DNA from: Microvirga calopogonii
GTDB taxonomy: Bacteria; Pseudomonadota; Alphaproteobacteria; Rhizobiales; Beijerinckiaceae
Length of the DNA stretch: 64,000 nt
NCBI RefSeq assembly: GCF_003347665.1
Contig: NZ_QDGA01000018.1
Location: 43,042 to 107,041, forward strand
Reading direction: 5' to 3'
Below, one piece after another: positions 55,798 to 64,000 of this stretch. Within the stretch, counting starts at the first letter, position 1. Each line of letters starts with the position of its first letter. A program made the position numbers and the translations under genes. The notes under the pieces are model-generated. The model was not told the DNA's origin. It saw only the letters and a program-made list of their open reading frames with translations, and did not search any database.

Positions 55798-55968
55798 TCA
55801 GGGACAGCCCGGGGGAACGGTCGCATGATCGACGGAGATGCCCCTCTCGGCCATCATCTCTTCTAGGGTCCGCAGGATGAGATTGTAAGCGAGATACAAC
55901 CGGACGCACAGCAGGGTCACCGAGCGATCAAAGTGACGGCGTTTGGCGAAAGGGTCTGGGTTCCAAGC
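55798..55968 (-). pseudogene. IS6-family transposase remnant
   Basis: On the minus strand a frame reads PDPFAKRRHFDRSVTLLCVR, then LYLAYNLILRTLEEMMAERG, then ISVDHATV. This is the N-terminal part of an IS6/IS26-type transposase (compare RHFEPEIILLCVRWYL and EEMMAERGLSVDHTTI). It stops at a TGA after about 57 codons, with no DDE core. So it is a decayed fragment. The flanking 55640-55797 DNA has no clear gene. Confidence 0.75.
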
Positions 55969-56024
55969 CTAATGACAGCCAAAGCTACAGGCGGCATTGT
56001 TGCCCCACAATTCCTTATGCTCTC

Positions 56025-58292
56025 CTATTTCAAGAGGATGATACGGGCATCGCCTCCACGCTCCAGCACATTGAGAGCCATATCCTGCTCATGCCGATGC
56101 AATCTCAGGACGAAGCTTGATGCATTCAGGCGCAGCCCTTTGATCAAAACGTCACCTAGGAAATCCGGCAGAATCGGATCGTTGAAGCGGACGGTGTTGC
56201 TTTGGTAGTCGAGTTCCAATCCTAAGCTGGCCTGGAGGAGCGCAAACGGCGTTGCCGCAGCCCAAGCCTGCGGCGAGCAGGCCACCGGATACGCTGTCGG
56301 TCCACGATGGCGCCGGCGCGTGAAACCGCAGAACAGCTCGGGCAGACGGCGGGACTCCTGATAGGTGGCCACCTCGAACAAGGCCTTGAAGACTCGCGAC
56401 GCCTCAGCCTTCAAGCCATACCGTGCGAGCCCCAGGGCGATCAGCCCGTTGTCATGGGGCCAAACCGAGCCGTTGTGATACGACATCGGATTGTAGCGGG
56501 CTTCGCCTCGCGCCAGGGTACGAATGCCCCAGCCGCTGAACAAATCGGGGCTCAGCAGCGTCGCGGCAACCCGGCGGGCGCGCTCCGGATCGGCAATCCC
56601 GGCAAACAAGGCATGCCCGGCATTTGACGTCCGTACGCGACAAGGCCGCTTGGCTCCATCGAGCGCTAAGGCGTAGGTGCCGATCTCCTCGCACCAGAAC
56701 GCGGCCTCGAACTCCTCCCGAAGGTTGCCGGCTTCCCTGGTAAGTCTGTCGCCGAGGTCGTGCCGATGGAGTGCATGCGCAAGCCGCGCCGCCGCCTGCT
56801 TGGCCGCGAAGACGTAAGCCTGCACCTCGCACAGGGCGATGGGGCCCTCGGCTCCCGAGCCATCGGCGTGGAAGATGGAATCGTGGCTGTCCTTCCAGCC
56901 CTGGTTGGCAAGCCCCTTTTCAGTTTCCCGATGATACTCGATAAAGCCATCGCCGTCGCGGTCGCCGTACTCATCGCACCAGCGCAGGGCCGCTTCGATA
57001 TTCGGCCAGATCGCCTCGATGGTTTCGCGATCACCAGTGCGCTCGTAGTACTGACCGGCCAACATGACGAAAAGGGGGGTAGCGTCTACAGTGCCATAGT
57101 AGCGCCGGAACGGCACCTCACCAAGCTGGGCCATCTCGCCCAGGCGGCGCTCGTGTAGGATCTTGCCGGGCTGAGCGTCCGCGGCAGGATCAACCTCGGT
57201 GGCCTGCATCTCGGCCAAGTGGCGCAGCACGCCCCTGGCAATCGCTGGATCCGCCCACAGGAGCATCATTGCTGTGATAATCCCGTCGCGTCCGAAAACT
57301 GTGCTGTACCAGGGTATACCGGCATACGGATACAACCCGTGCTCAGTCGGTGTGGCCAGCATGTACATGTCTGATGATGATCGCGAGATGATCTCGTTGA
57401 ACAGACTATTCGAGGTCTTCACCCTGGTGATCTGTCGTGTCGCCGCCCGCAAGGCCCGGCGGTTGTCACGCAATGCTCTGAGGAAGTTCGGTGCGCTGGA
57501 ACTAATAGCCTCCCCAGGCTTCTGCTCCTCACACGCCACCGTGACCAGGACTGAACGGCGCTCGTCGGGCTCCAGGGCGATCTCGTAGATAACCCGGTCG
57601 GCCCCGAGTCGCGTGGGCCATGGCTCGAAGCGCAGCATGGTCTGCCGCACGATTCCGTCGAGTCCCTCATAGCTGAAGACGACGCGATCGGGAGCCAACG
57701 TCTCGACGGAACGGCGGCCGCGACCGGCCCGCTGCATTCCCCGGACCTCGAACAGATCCCGAAAGTCGGCGGCGAAACGACATTCGAGGTGGAAGACGCG
57801 GCGGTGAGTGTCGTAGTTGCGAAGGCCAATCCGCTCGTAGAGAACCCCCTGCCAAAGGAACTTTGTCCGGTTGAGCGCGATGATATCGCGCGGGAGCGCG
57901 GTTTCCGCTCCAGGCCGTATGTCAGGGTTCGTCAGATCAACAGTGAGTGCCGCGTTGTCGTCCTGGATGACCGAGCCCAGCAGCAGGGGCCGCTTGCCGT
58001 CAAACCGCAACTCGAACCGTGACAGGTAACGCGTATCCTGAAAGAACAATCCTTCCGGACTGGGCTGCATGATGCCACAGTCTCCATTGCTATCGAGCAC
58101 GGCAAAGGCGTCGCCGGTCTTCAGCGTTCGCAAGGTGCGCTCGACTAACGAGTTCTGCGCCTCGATGTAGCCTTCGGAAAGTTGCTCCAAGACCGGCTCT
58201 GTGTGGTCCGAAGACGGCCCGGTGACACGATCGTTCATACCGACCCCCATTGCTGTTGACGCGCTAGTAACATTCGTCTCTACCAACATCAT
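56025..58292 (-). CDS. Glycogen-debranching enzyme-like amylo-alpha-1,6-glucosidase
   Basis: A 755-residue protein. The N-terminal domain (about 40-290) has VLDSNGDCGIMQPSPEGLFF and FQDTRYLSRFELRFDG. The catalytic (alpha/alpha)6 barrel of the GH15/GH133-like group follows: YPYAGIPWYSTVFGRDGIIT, then EYHRETEKGLANQGWKDSHD (acid/base Glu region), and PMSYHNGSVWPHDNGLIALG. It should trim alpha-1,6 branches of glycogen or a related glucan. No signal peptide. A GT4 glycosyltransferase gene precedes it by 71 bp on the same strand. Substrate not certain. Confidence 0.88.
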   Translation of the reverse strand: MMLVETNVTSASTAMGVGMNDRVTGPSSDHTEPVLEQLSEGYIEAQNSLVERTLRTLKTGDAFAVLDSNGDCGIMQPSPEGLFFQDTRYLSRFELRFDGKRPLLLGSVIQDDNAALTVDLTNPDIRPGAETALPRDIIALNRTKFLWQGVLYERIGLRNYDTHRRVFHLECRFAADFRDLFEVRGMQRAGRGRRSVETLAPDRVVFSYEGLDGIVRQTMLRFEPWPTRLGADRVIYEIALEPDERRSVLVTVACEEQKPGEAISSSAPNFLRALRDNRRALRAATRQITRVKTSNSLFNEIISRSSSDMYMLATPTEHGLYPYAGIPWYSTVFGRDGIITAMMLLWADPAIARGVLRHLAEMQATEVDPAADAQPGKILHERRLGEMAQLGEVPFRRYYGTVDATPLFVMLAGQYYERTGDRETIEAIWPNIEAALRWCDEYGDRDGDGFIEYHRETEKGLANQGWKDSHDSIFHADGSGAEGPIALCEVQAYVFAAKQAAARLAHALHRHDLGDRLTREAGNLREEFEAAFWCEEIGTYALALDGAKRPCRVRTSNAGHALFAGIADPERARRVAATLLSPDLFSGWGIRTLARGEARYNPMSYHNGSVWPHDNGLIALGLARYGLKAEASRVFKALFEVATYQESRRLPELFCGFTRRRHRGPTAYPVACSPQAWAAATPFALLQASLGLELDYQSNTVRFNDPILPDFLGDVLIKGLRLNASSFVLRLHRHEQDMALNVLERGGDARIILLK

Positions 58293-58363
58293 CCCCTATG
58301 CATGTTGCTGGGGAACAACGTTCGAAAGAACACCTGAGCCACTGCTCGCGATCTTCCGAGATG

Positions 58364-59473
58364 TCATCGCCGGCCTCGCAACTCGGCTGATCGGCTGAGG
58401 GCGTTTGCAGGATATGCCGGTGACGTTAGCCTGATTGGACTTGGGGCGGGACTTCGGTTGAGCAAGAGCTTATAGGCGGCGAGATAGCCTGCCACCATGC
58501 GGCACACGGTGAAGTGCTGCTCGAAATGAGCCCGCACAGCAGAGCGGTTGATAGCGCCAACGGTCTCAACCGCAGCGACGGCCTCATCAACAGATTCAAC
58601 CACTCGTCCTGACGCGCCGTCGGCAATAACTTCAGGCACTGAACCGTTGCGCCAAGCGATCACAGGCGTGCCGGCCGACATGGCCTCGATCATCACGAGG
58701 CCAAACGGCTCGGGCCAGTCGATCGGGAAAAGAAGAGCGAGTGCATGCCCGAGGAAGTCGCATTTGGCACCCTCGTCGATCTCCCCAACGAACTCGACGA
58801 GCGGATGATCCAGCAGCGGGCGGATGACCTCGAAATACTCCTGGTCCGCCTTGTCGACCTTGGCAGCGATCTTGAGCGGGACACCTGCGCGTGTGGCAAT
58901 CTCGATGGCCCGGTCGGGCCGCTTTTCGGGCGAAATGCGACCAAGGAAGGCGAGATAGTCGCCGCCACGGGCATCGAACGGGCAAACGGTTGAAGGCAGG
59001 CCGTGATGAACAGTCGCGAGCCAGCTCACGTCTGGCGGCATGGGGAGCCGCTGACTGTCGGAGATGGACACCAGCGGCATCTCGCGAAAGGTTCGAAACA
59101 CCGGCATGAAGTCGGGCCAATCAAGTCGTCCATGCAAGGTCGTGACGCACTTGTGGGCGATGTCCCGGAACAACACGTGCTGGAGGAGGTCGACGTGGAA
59201 GTGGATCACGTCGAAGGCATCCGCGCGGGCCCGGACCTCGTCGAGCATCACCAGATGGCTCGCGGTATGATCGCGAATGCCGGACAGGCGCAGGCTGCAG
59301 GGGGTACAGGGAACAAGATGAGCCGATGTCACGGAGTCGCCGCTCGCGAAGAGTGTCACCTCGTGTCCCTGAGCCACCAACTCCTCTGTGAGCCAGGAGA
59401 CAACCCGTTCGGTGCCGCCGTAGAGTTTGGGCGGCACGGCTTCTGCCAGCGGGGCGACCTGTGCGATACGCAT
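58364..59473 (-). CDS. Glycosyltransferase family 4
   Basis: A 369-residue GT-B enzyme. It starts MRIAQVAPLAEAVPPKLYGG, with the donor-loop GGTERVVSWLTEEL. The C-terminal half has AFLGRISPEKRPDRAIEIAT and PIDWPEPFGLVMIEAMSAGT (nucleotide-sugar binding EX7E). This group is close to uncharacterised GT4 enzymes that use UDP- or GDP-sugars. It forms a pair with the downstream debranching gene, so a role in glycan or glycogen turnover is likely. Acceptor unknown. Confidence 0.9.
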   Translation of the reverse strand: MRIAQVAPLAEAVPPKLYGGTERVVSWLTEELVAQGHEVTLFASGDSVTSAHLVPCTPCSLRLSGIRDHTASHLVMLDEVRARADAFDVIHFHVDLLQHVLFRDIAHKCVTTLHGRLDWPDFMPVFRTFREMPLVSISDSQRLPMPPDVSWLATVHHGLPSTVCPFDARGGDYLAFLGRISPEKRPDRAIEIATRAGVPLKIAAKVDKADQEYFEVIRPLLDHPLVEFVGEIDEGAKCDFLGHALALLFPIDWPEPFGLVMIEAMSAGTPVIAWRNGSVPEVIADGASGRVVESVDEAVAAVETVGAINRSAVRAHFEQHFTVCRMVAGYLAAYKLLLNRSPAPSPIRLTSPAYPANALSRSAELRGRR

Positions 59474-59704
59474 TGAGCGCTTCTTTCTACGATCAAGAGG
59501 CGTGGGTTATTCAGGAGCCGGGGATCTCACCAGCAGCGATGCTTCGATGACCTCGGGCACGCAGCATCGGCATGGGCCTGGCCAAGACCGAGCCCCCGGC
59601 GCAAGCTGCTGATTGCGGCGGCGCGGTGGGCTTCACCGATCACCGCACCGGGTGGGACCGAAGGGACGATGTTCCACCCTGCCCTGCTCCAAGTCGGACG
59701 GCGC

Positions 59705-60271
59705 TCATGCCGCCGGCCGTCGTGTGCGGGCTTGGCTGAACAGGCCGATCATGTCGCGGTTGAAGGCCGGGATGTCATCGGGCATGCGGCTGGTCACGAG
59801 ATTGCCGTCGACGACGCTTGCCTGGTCGACCCAGTTGGCTCCAGCGTTCTCCAGATCGGTTTGGAGTGATGGCCAGGACGTCATGCGCCGCCCCCGCATC
59901 TTGCCGGTCTCGATCAGGGTCCAGGGACCATGGCAGATGCTGGCCACCGGCTTTCCGGCATCAACAAACGCCTGCACGAAGGCGATCGCGTTGTCATCCA
60001 TCCGCAGCCTGTCGGGATTGATCACCCCGCCTGGCAGCAGAAGGGCATCGAAGTCGTCAGGCTTCGCCTGGTCGAGGGGCACATCAACGGCAACCTCATC
60101 GCCCCAATCGGTAAAGTTCCAACCCCGCGCCCGGTCGCCTTTGGGCGAAACGACCAGGGTTTCGGCCCCGGCCTCATCCAAGGCCCTTCGGGGTTCGAGC
60201 AGTTCGACCTGCTCAAACCCGTCCGTGACCAGAATGGCTACCTTCATCCCGTTCAGGTTTCCGTCTGCCAT
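59705..60271 (-). CDS. DJ-1/PfpI family protein
   Basis: A 188-residue protein. KVAILVTDGFEQVELLEPRR (residues 9-28, catalytic Glu), ETLVVSPKGDRARGW, DALLLPGGVINPDRLR and VASICHGPWTLIETG (nucleophile Cys about residue 109) are the PfpI signature. Family members act as glyoxalase III, deglycase or chaperone. DJ-1 homologues are frequent in heat and aldehyde stress. The ATG at 60271 has GGAG upstream; a TTG six codons earlier is weaker. Confidence 0.93.
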   Translation of the reverse strand: MADGNLNGMKVAILVTDGFEQVELLEPRRALDEAGAETLVVSPKGDRARGWNFTDWGDEVAVDVPLDQAKPDDFDALLLPGGVINPDRLRMDDNAIAFVQAFVDAGKPVASICHGPWTLIETGKMRGRRMTSWPSLQTDLENAGANWVDQASVVDGNLVTSRMPDDIPAFNRDMIGLFSQARTRRPAA

Positions 60272-60631
60272 GTATCCGTCTCCGTTCAATGCGAGGTGGG
60301 CTGATGCGGGCAGTGCCTCATGAGCACAGCCCCGTCTGCCCGCACGAGGTGGGGAGAAACACCCGGACTGCTACGATTTCTCTTAGCCAGTCCGAGCCAA
60401 ACCTGCCCGATGAGTGGTCGGTCGAGCCAAGTCATCCGTGTTGAGAAATGATAGGCAGCAGGGTGCCGTTCCTAGGGACTATCACTGAGGGAGCAACCGT
60501 CATGGTCAGAGAGGCATCGCCATGGTAGGCAATTGCCTAACGCTGGATCACGGATGCTTTTGTTGCATCACTGGTTAGCCACAGGATCTGATATCAGCTG
60601 TGCCCAAATGGCAGGCCGAGTGTTGCAGCCA
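60272..60631. other. Gap between PfpI and FmdB genes
   Basis: 360 bp with no supported gene. A frame open in the plus direction overlaps the FmdB gene antisense and is rejected. No repeat or RNA seen. Confidence 0.4.
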
Positions 60632-60961
60632 TCACTGTCCGCTACACCGGATTGGCCCGTGCGACGTGAAGACCCGTCCGCCTGCAGACAGGGCGCCCGG
60701 CAGCGGCGATCGGCGCACGCAACAGCCACAACCGGCTGGATGCGCCGCCGAAGAGGGCCGCGGGTCAGTCGCGCTCTGCTGGGTTGCTTCGTGGGCGACG
60801 CGACCACCCGGGTTGATGCGGGCGATGGCTGGTGCGCTGAGAAACGCTCGTGACGCTTCAGCCCCGCAGTTCGGGCATGCGCATGGGTCCTGGAACCGCG
60901 CCATGGGCTGCATCGCAGTGAACGGCCCGCACCCTCGGCACTCGTAGTCGTAGATCGGCAT
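60632..60961 (-). CDS. FmdB-family zinc ribbon protein
   Basis: A 109-residue protein. It starts MPIYDYECRGCGPFTAMQPM and continues QDPCACPNCGAEASRAFLSA, so the FmdB/CxxC_CxxC zinc ribbon has all four Cys. The rest is a Pro/Ser-rich tail with an extra CGCC. FmdB proteins accompany formamidase and other one-carbon genes and may be regulators. GAGGG precedes the ATG. The formaldehyde-dehydrogenase-like gene lies just upstream on the same strand (76 bp). Confidence 0.85.
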   Translation of the reverse strand: MPIYDYECRGCGPFTAMQPMARFQDPCACPNCGAEASRAFLSAPAIARINPGGRVAHEATQQSATDPRPSSAAHPAGCGCCVRRSPLPGALSAGGRVFTSHGPIRCSGQ

Positions 60962-61037
60962 GGCGCCCTCACGTTCGAGCTCGTTCGGCGAGATGGCACG
61001 CAGGCCGAGCGCGTGACTGCCCGCCCGGCCCGGTCTG

Positions 61038-62192
61038 TCACGCGGCGGGCTTGAGAACCACCTTGGTCCAGCCCTCGTCGCGCGCGTCGAAGTGCTGGTA
61101 GGCGTTCGGTGCCTCGCCCAGCGGCAGCTCATGCGAGATGATGAAGGACGGCTTCGCGCGGCCAGTCGAGATCAGGTCTCGCAGCTGCCGGTTATAGGCC
61201 TTGACGTTGCACTGGCCGGTGCCGATCGTCTGACCCTTGAACCAGAAGAGACCGTAATCGAAAACGATCTCGCCCTGCTTGTAGAGCGGGTCCTGGGGAG
61301 CCGGATCCTGGGGCACATAGACGCCGACCACGCCGATGCCACCGGTGAATTTCACCGACCTTACCAAGTCGTTCATGGTCATGTTGGGGTGCTCGTGGCC
61401 CTGTGGGTCGTGGGCCTGGTAGCCGACACACTCACAGCCACGGTCGGCGCCGATGCCGTTCGTCAAAGCAAGGACTTGATCCACCGCGGAGCCCTTGGAA
61501 TCGTCAATGGTCAAGGCCCCGATCGACTCTGCGAGGCGCAGACGGTCGGGATGGCGGTCGACGACCATGACCATGCAGGCGCCCTTGATCATTGCGGAGT
61601 GGGCCGCCATGAGGCCGACCGGCCCGGCCCCGTAGATGACGACCGACTCGCCGGGACGCAACCCTGCAAGTTCGGTGACGTGCCAGCCGGTTGGGAAGAT
61701 GTCGGCCAGCATCACATAGTCGTTTTGTCGTTCCTCCGCGTCCGGTGGCAGCTTCAGGCAATTGTAGTCGCCGTAGGGGACGCGAAGAAGGTCGGCTTGG
61801 CCGCCCCGATACGGTCCCATATCGGCGAAGCCGTACGCGGCGCCGGCCATGTTCGGCACGACACTTCGATCCGCCGTGGTCAGGCAGAACGCGCTCAAGC
61901 CGCGCTCGCAGTTCTTACAGAACCCGCAGCCGATGTTGAAGGGGATGGCGACCCAGTCCCCAACCTTCACTCGATCGACCGCGCTGCCCACTTCGGCCAC
62001 CTGACCTAGGTTCTCGTGCCCGAACACGCCGCCGCGCGGGAAGTCGGTCCGGCCCTCATACATGTGCAGGTCGGAGCCGCAGATGTTGGTGCTCGTGATC
62101 CGCACCAGGACGTCGGTCGGCCTCTCGATCCGCGCGTCGGGCACGTCCTGTACCGCAACATCGCGCGGCCCGTTATAGACAACTGCTCTCAT
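61038..62192 (-). CDS. Zinc-dependent MDR dehydrogenase, formaldehyde-dehydrogenase type
   Basis: A 384-residue enzyme of the glutathione-independent formaldehyde dehydrogenase/alcohol dehydrogenase group. Catalytic zinc ligands are in TNICGSDLHMYEG (Cys38) and GGVFGHENLGQV (His/Glu, about 58). The structural zinc site is CGFCKNCERGLSAFC (about 89-103). NAD binding is in VVIYGAGPVGLMAAHSAM (about 182) with VDRHPDRLRLAESIGA. The EIVFDYGLFWFKGQTIGTGQ segment is typical of this branch. It would detoxify formaldehyde or small aldehydes with NAD. Cotranscribed with the FmdB-like gene. Confidence 0.92.
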   Translation of the reverse strand: MRAVVYNGPRDVAVQDVPDARIERPTDVLVRITSTNICGSDLHMYEGRTDFPRGGVFGHENLGQVAEVGSAVDRVKVGDWVAIPFNIGCGFCKNCERGLSAFCLTTADRSVVPNMAGAAYGFADMGPYRGGQADLLRVPYGDYNCLKLPPDAEERQNDYVMLADIFPTGWHVTELAGLRPGESVVIYGAGPVGLMAAHSAMIKGACMVMVVDRHPDRLRLAESIGALTIDDSKGSAVDQVLALTNGIGADRGCECVGYQAHDPQGHEHPNMTMNDLVRSVKFTGGIGVVGVYVPQDPAPQDPLYKQGEIVFDYGLFWFKGQTIGTGQCNVKAYNRQLRDLISTGRAKPSFIISHELPLGEAPNAYQHFDARDEGWTKVVLKPAA

Positions 62193-62421
62193 CGTGTTCT
62201 CCCAATCTGAAGCCGCATGCTCGGTAGGCGCAACTCGTCACCTTGACGATGGCGTCGCGGGGAGGTCGTCAGGGTTCGTGGCTCATGAACGTCTGCGCTG
62301 AGGGGAAGTGCTGCGGATGATCCCTGAGGGACGTTCCCTTTGTTTCGATGTGGCGCGGTTCTCCCGCGCTGCCGACCTCTAGCGAGAACAGCAATTTGAG
62401 CGGGACATTCCTGCTGGGCGG

Positions 62422-62640
62422 TCAGGTTTCGGGCCTGTCTGACACCTGAGGCACCTTCGGCCCCGGGCTGGGCGACTTGAACCCTGCGGAGGTTGCGACC
62501 AACACGGCTTGTGACAGGGTCTGTACACCAAGCCGCTGCATGACGTGAGCCCGATGGGTCTCTACCGTCCGAGGGCTGAGGCCGATGGATTCGGCGGCGT
62601 GAGCGGGGAAGACGGACATGGCCAGGGGCCCGCCGAGCAG
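62422..62640 (-). pseudogene. LuxR-type HTH remnant of a response regulator
   Basis: The last part reads [20 protein letters not shown], then [15 protein letters not shown]: a complete LuxR recognition helix nearly the same as in the gene at 63277. The part before it ([18 protein letters not shown]) does not fit the domain and no receiver domain is attached. So this is a decayed or shuffled copy of a FixJ/NarL-type gene. Confidence 0.65.
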
Positions 62641-62677
62641 GGCCAATGGGGATCGCCTGGAAAGATGCATGAGGATC

Positions 62678-63079
62678 TTACAATGCGGGGCTGGAACCGT
62701 CATCTCCCGTCAGGCTCGCAAGAGCAAGTGCCAAGGCGTAGGCGTCGAATGGCTTCTCCCATGTCGCGACGTCTCGATACTCGGCTGGCAGGAAGGCTTG
62801 GCTGTAGCCGGTCGCAAAGATGAAGGGGATCGCTCGCGCCCTGAGAAAATCGGCGACCGGGAACACCAGTTTGCCATGCAGCTCAATGTCGAGAACGGCA
62901 ATGTCGATCCTTGCAGAGGCCAGCAAGACCAGCGCCGTCTCCGGGTTTGGAGCTGGTCCGACCACCGCCGCCCCAGCTTGCTCCAGAACTTGTGCGATGT
63001 CGTCGGCAATGAAGTACTCGTCCTCGACGATCAGCACGTGGCGGTTGATCAAATTTGCTTGCGACCTTGATAAGGTCAT
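62678..63079 (-). CDS. Single-domain response regulator
   Basis: A 133-residue CheY-like protein. The receiver signature is [20 protein letters not shown] (acidic pair), the phospho-acceptor Asp in [20 protein letters not shown] (about residue 62), the Thr in [11 protein letters not shown] and the Lys in [10 protein letters not shown]. There is no output domain. Such stand-alone receivers often feed a kinase or the general stress response. AGGAAA precedes the ATG at 63079. The HTH fragment immediately downstream is degenerate and out of phase. Confidence 0.9.
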   Translation of the reverse strand: MTLSRSQANLINRHVLIVEDEYFIADDIAQVLEQAGAAVVGPAPNPETALVLLASARIDIAVLDIELHGKLVFPVADFLRARAIPFIFATGYSQAFLPAEYRDVATWEKPFDAYALALALASLTGDDGSSPAL

Positions 63080-63276
63080 GGGCTTTCCTCGTCCTGTTCC
63101 TGGCTGTCTCAGAGCTTCGATGGGGCATGTGGCCCGGCCGATCCCCAGCGGTCCCGGCGCAGCCACATGCCCATTCGCGCAGTGTCATGGATGAGGATGA
63201 ACTCGGCATCCGGTGGTTACCGGGGATGGTTCCGTATCCTTGCCGCGGCCTGCGGGCGATCAGGTCCTGGTGGAAC

Positions 63277-64000
63277 TCAAGGTTCGTCGGATCCTTCGTC
63301 ATGGCTCAATTGCGGGCGGGCATGCACGCCCGCCAGGGCGGCGATCCGCACAAGTTCAGGGATCGTCCTGGCGCCCAGGCGCTGCATGACATGAGCGCGG
63401 TGGGTTTCCACCGTGCGCGGGCTGAGGCCGATGGCCCGGCCGATCTGCTTGTTGGTCTGGCCGGCCAGCAGGCCCTCCAGGACCTCGCGCTCGCGGACCG
63501 GCATCTCGGCGATGAGCCCGCGGGCCCGGTTGGCCTCCTGGTCGTGCTCGTCGGCCTGGGAAATGTCAGCGGCGGCCGACGCAAGGGCGGTCAGCAGCTC
63601 ATCCGGAGCATAGGGAACCGGCAGGAAGTCCACCGCGCCGGTCTTCATCACCTGCACCGCAGACTTTACATCGCTCTGGAGCGCGCCCAGCACGATCACC
63701 GGCAGGCCGATGCGCCGGGCCTTGAGCTCCCGCGGGATGGTCAGGCCACCCGCCTCGGGCTGACGCATGTCGAGCACCACGCAGCCGGCCGCGAGCGCCG
63801 GGGCCGCCTCCAGGAACGCCTTGCCGGACGGGAAGGCTCTCACGTCATAGCCGGCGTCGCGCAGCCCTCGCGTCAGATCCTGACGCGAGGGCTCGTCGGC
63901 ATCGACCACATAGACGAAGCGCCCGTCATGGCGGGTGATGTCCTGGGCAACGCCGCCGGCGCGGCGGATCCGGCCCTGCGCGTCACGCATGGGGAAGAAG
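63277..64000 (-). CDS. PAS-receiver-LuxR (FixJ-type) regulator, 5' end cut by the window
   Basis: At least 241 residues. The first visible ones (FFPMRDAQGRIRRAGGVAQD, then IT) are the end of a PAC/PAS domain, so the reading frame continues past base 64000 and the start is not the first visible ATG. The receiver has FVYVVDADEPSRQDLTRG and CVVLDMRQPEAGGLTI (phospho-Asp). The C-terminal HTH has VREREVLEGLLAGQTNKQIG and [20 protein letters not shown]. So it is a PAS-REC-LuxR chain or a larger hybrid. It acts in the cytoplasm on unknown promoters. Confidence 0.85.
   Translation of the reverse strand, partial: FFPMRDAQGRIRRAGGVAQDITRHDGRFVYVVDADEPSRQDLTRGLRDAGYDVRAFPSGKAFLEAAPALAAGCVVLDMRQPEAGGLTIPRELKARRIGLPVIVLGALQSDVKSAVQVMKTGAVDFLPVPYAPDELLTALASAAADISQADEHDQEANRARGLIAEMPVREREVLEGLLAGQTNKQIGRAIGLSPRTVETHRAHVMQRLGARTIPELVRIAALAGVHARPQLSHDEGSDEP

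Noticed and set aside
60533..60853. Plus-strand frame opposite the FmdB gene
   Set aside because: The minus strand has the zinc ribbon with all four Cys; this is its shadow.

Overview
The window is GC-rich, densely packed DNA that reads as an alphaproteobacterium of the order Hyphomicrobiales (Rhizobiales). A Methylobacteriaceae or Microvirga-like chromosome is my best guess, but that is inference. The support is the gene set (DUF1127, DUF2852 and DUF1328 small proteins, hrcA beside rph, a Lys/Ala-rich histone H1-like protein), two sites resembling the alphaproteobacterial general-stress (EcfG) promoter, and about 100-bp palindromic intergenic repeats of the kind common in this group.

Region 1 (1-40.3 kb) looks like ordinary chromosome. 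In order it holds: the end of a polar amino-acid ABC transporter; a DUF4112 protein; an M15-type peptidase; a fluoroacetate-dehalogenase-like hydrolase; pxpA and pncB; a c-type cytochrome beside a soluble quinoprotein dehydrogenase; an mrp-mobA-tusA operon; CsbD; a soluble histidine kinase; glycerate kinase; HAD and EEP hydrolases; LysR divergent from a DUF1127 gene; a lipid kinase; gshB; hemW; TetR followed by DUF2852; an RTX protein; rdgB-rph divergent from hrcA; a secreted two-repeat protein; lepA; MFS, SDR, arsC and TRAP genes; a RecD-like helicase with a DMT transporter; the H1-like protein; PRC-barrel; SDR; mepA and msrA. At least five palindromic intergenic repeats are scattered through this part, and several genes end in clear hairpin terminators.

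Region 2 (40.3-64 kb) begins just after a tRNA-Ser(GGA) gene and has a different character. It carries protein-quality-control and stress genes: an NfeD-type membrane protease with a slipin, hsp20-lon, a ClpG/ClpK-type disaggregase, a PsiE-family protein, and a cyclic-nucleotide-domain flavoprotein. It also has a DUF2267 protein, glycogen-debranching enzyme, GT4 glycosyltransferase, PfpI/DJ-1, a zinc alcohol/formaldehyde dehydrogenase with an FmdB zinc ribbon, and several response-regulator genes. IS6 and LuxR gene remnants and looser gene spacing mark it as accessory DNA, and I saw none of the region 1 palindromes in it. The gene content resembles the transmissible locus of stress tolerance (locus of heat resistance) known from gammaproteobacteria, in a different arrangement. 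I regard this as the most interesting part of the window. Its far end lies outside the window, where the last gene (PAS-REC-LuxR) is cut.
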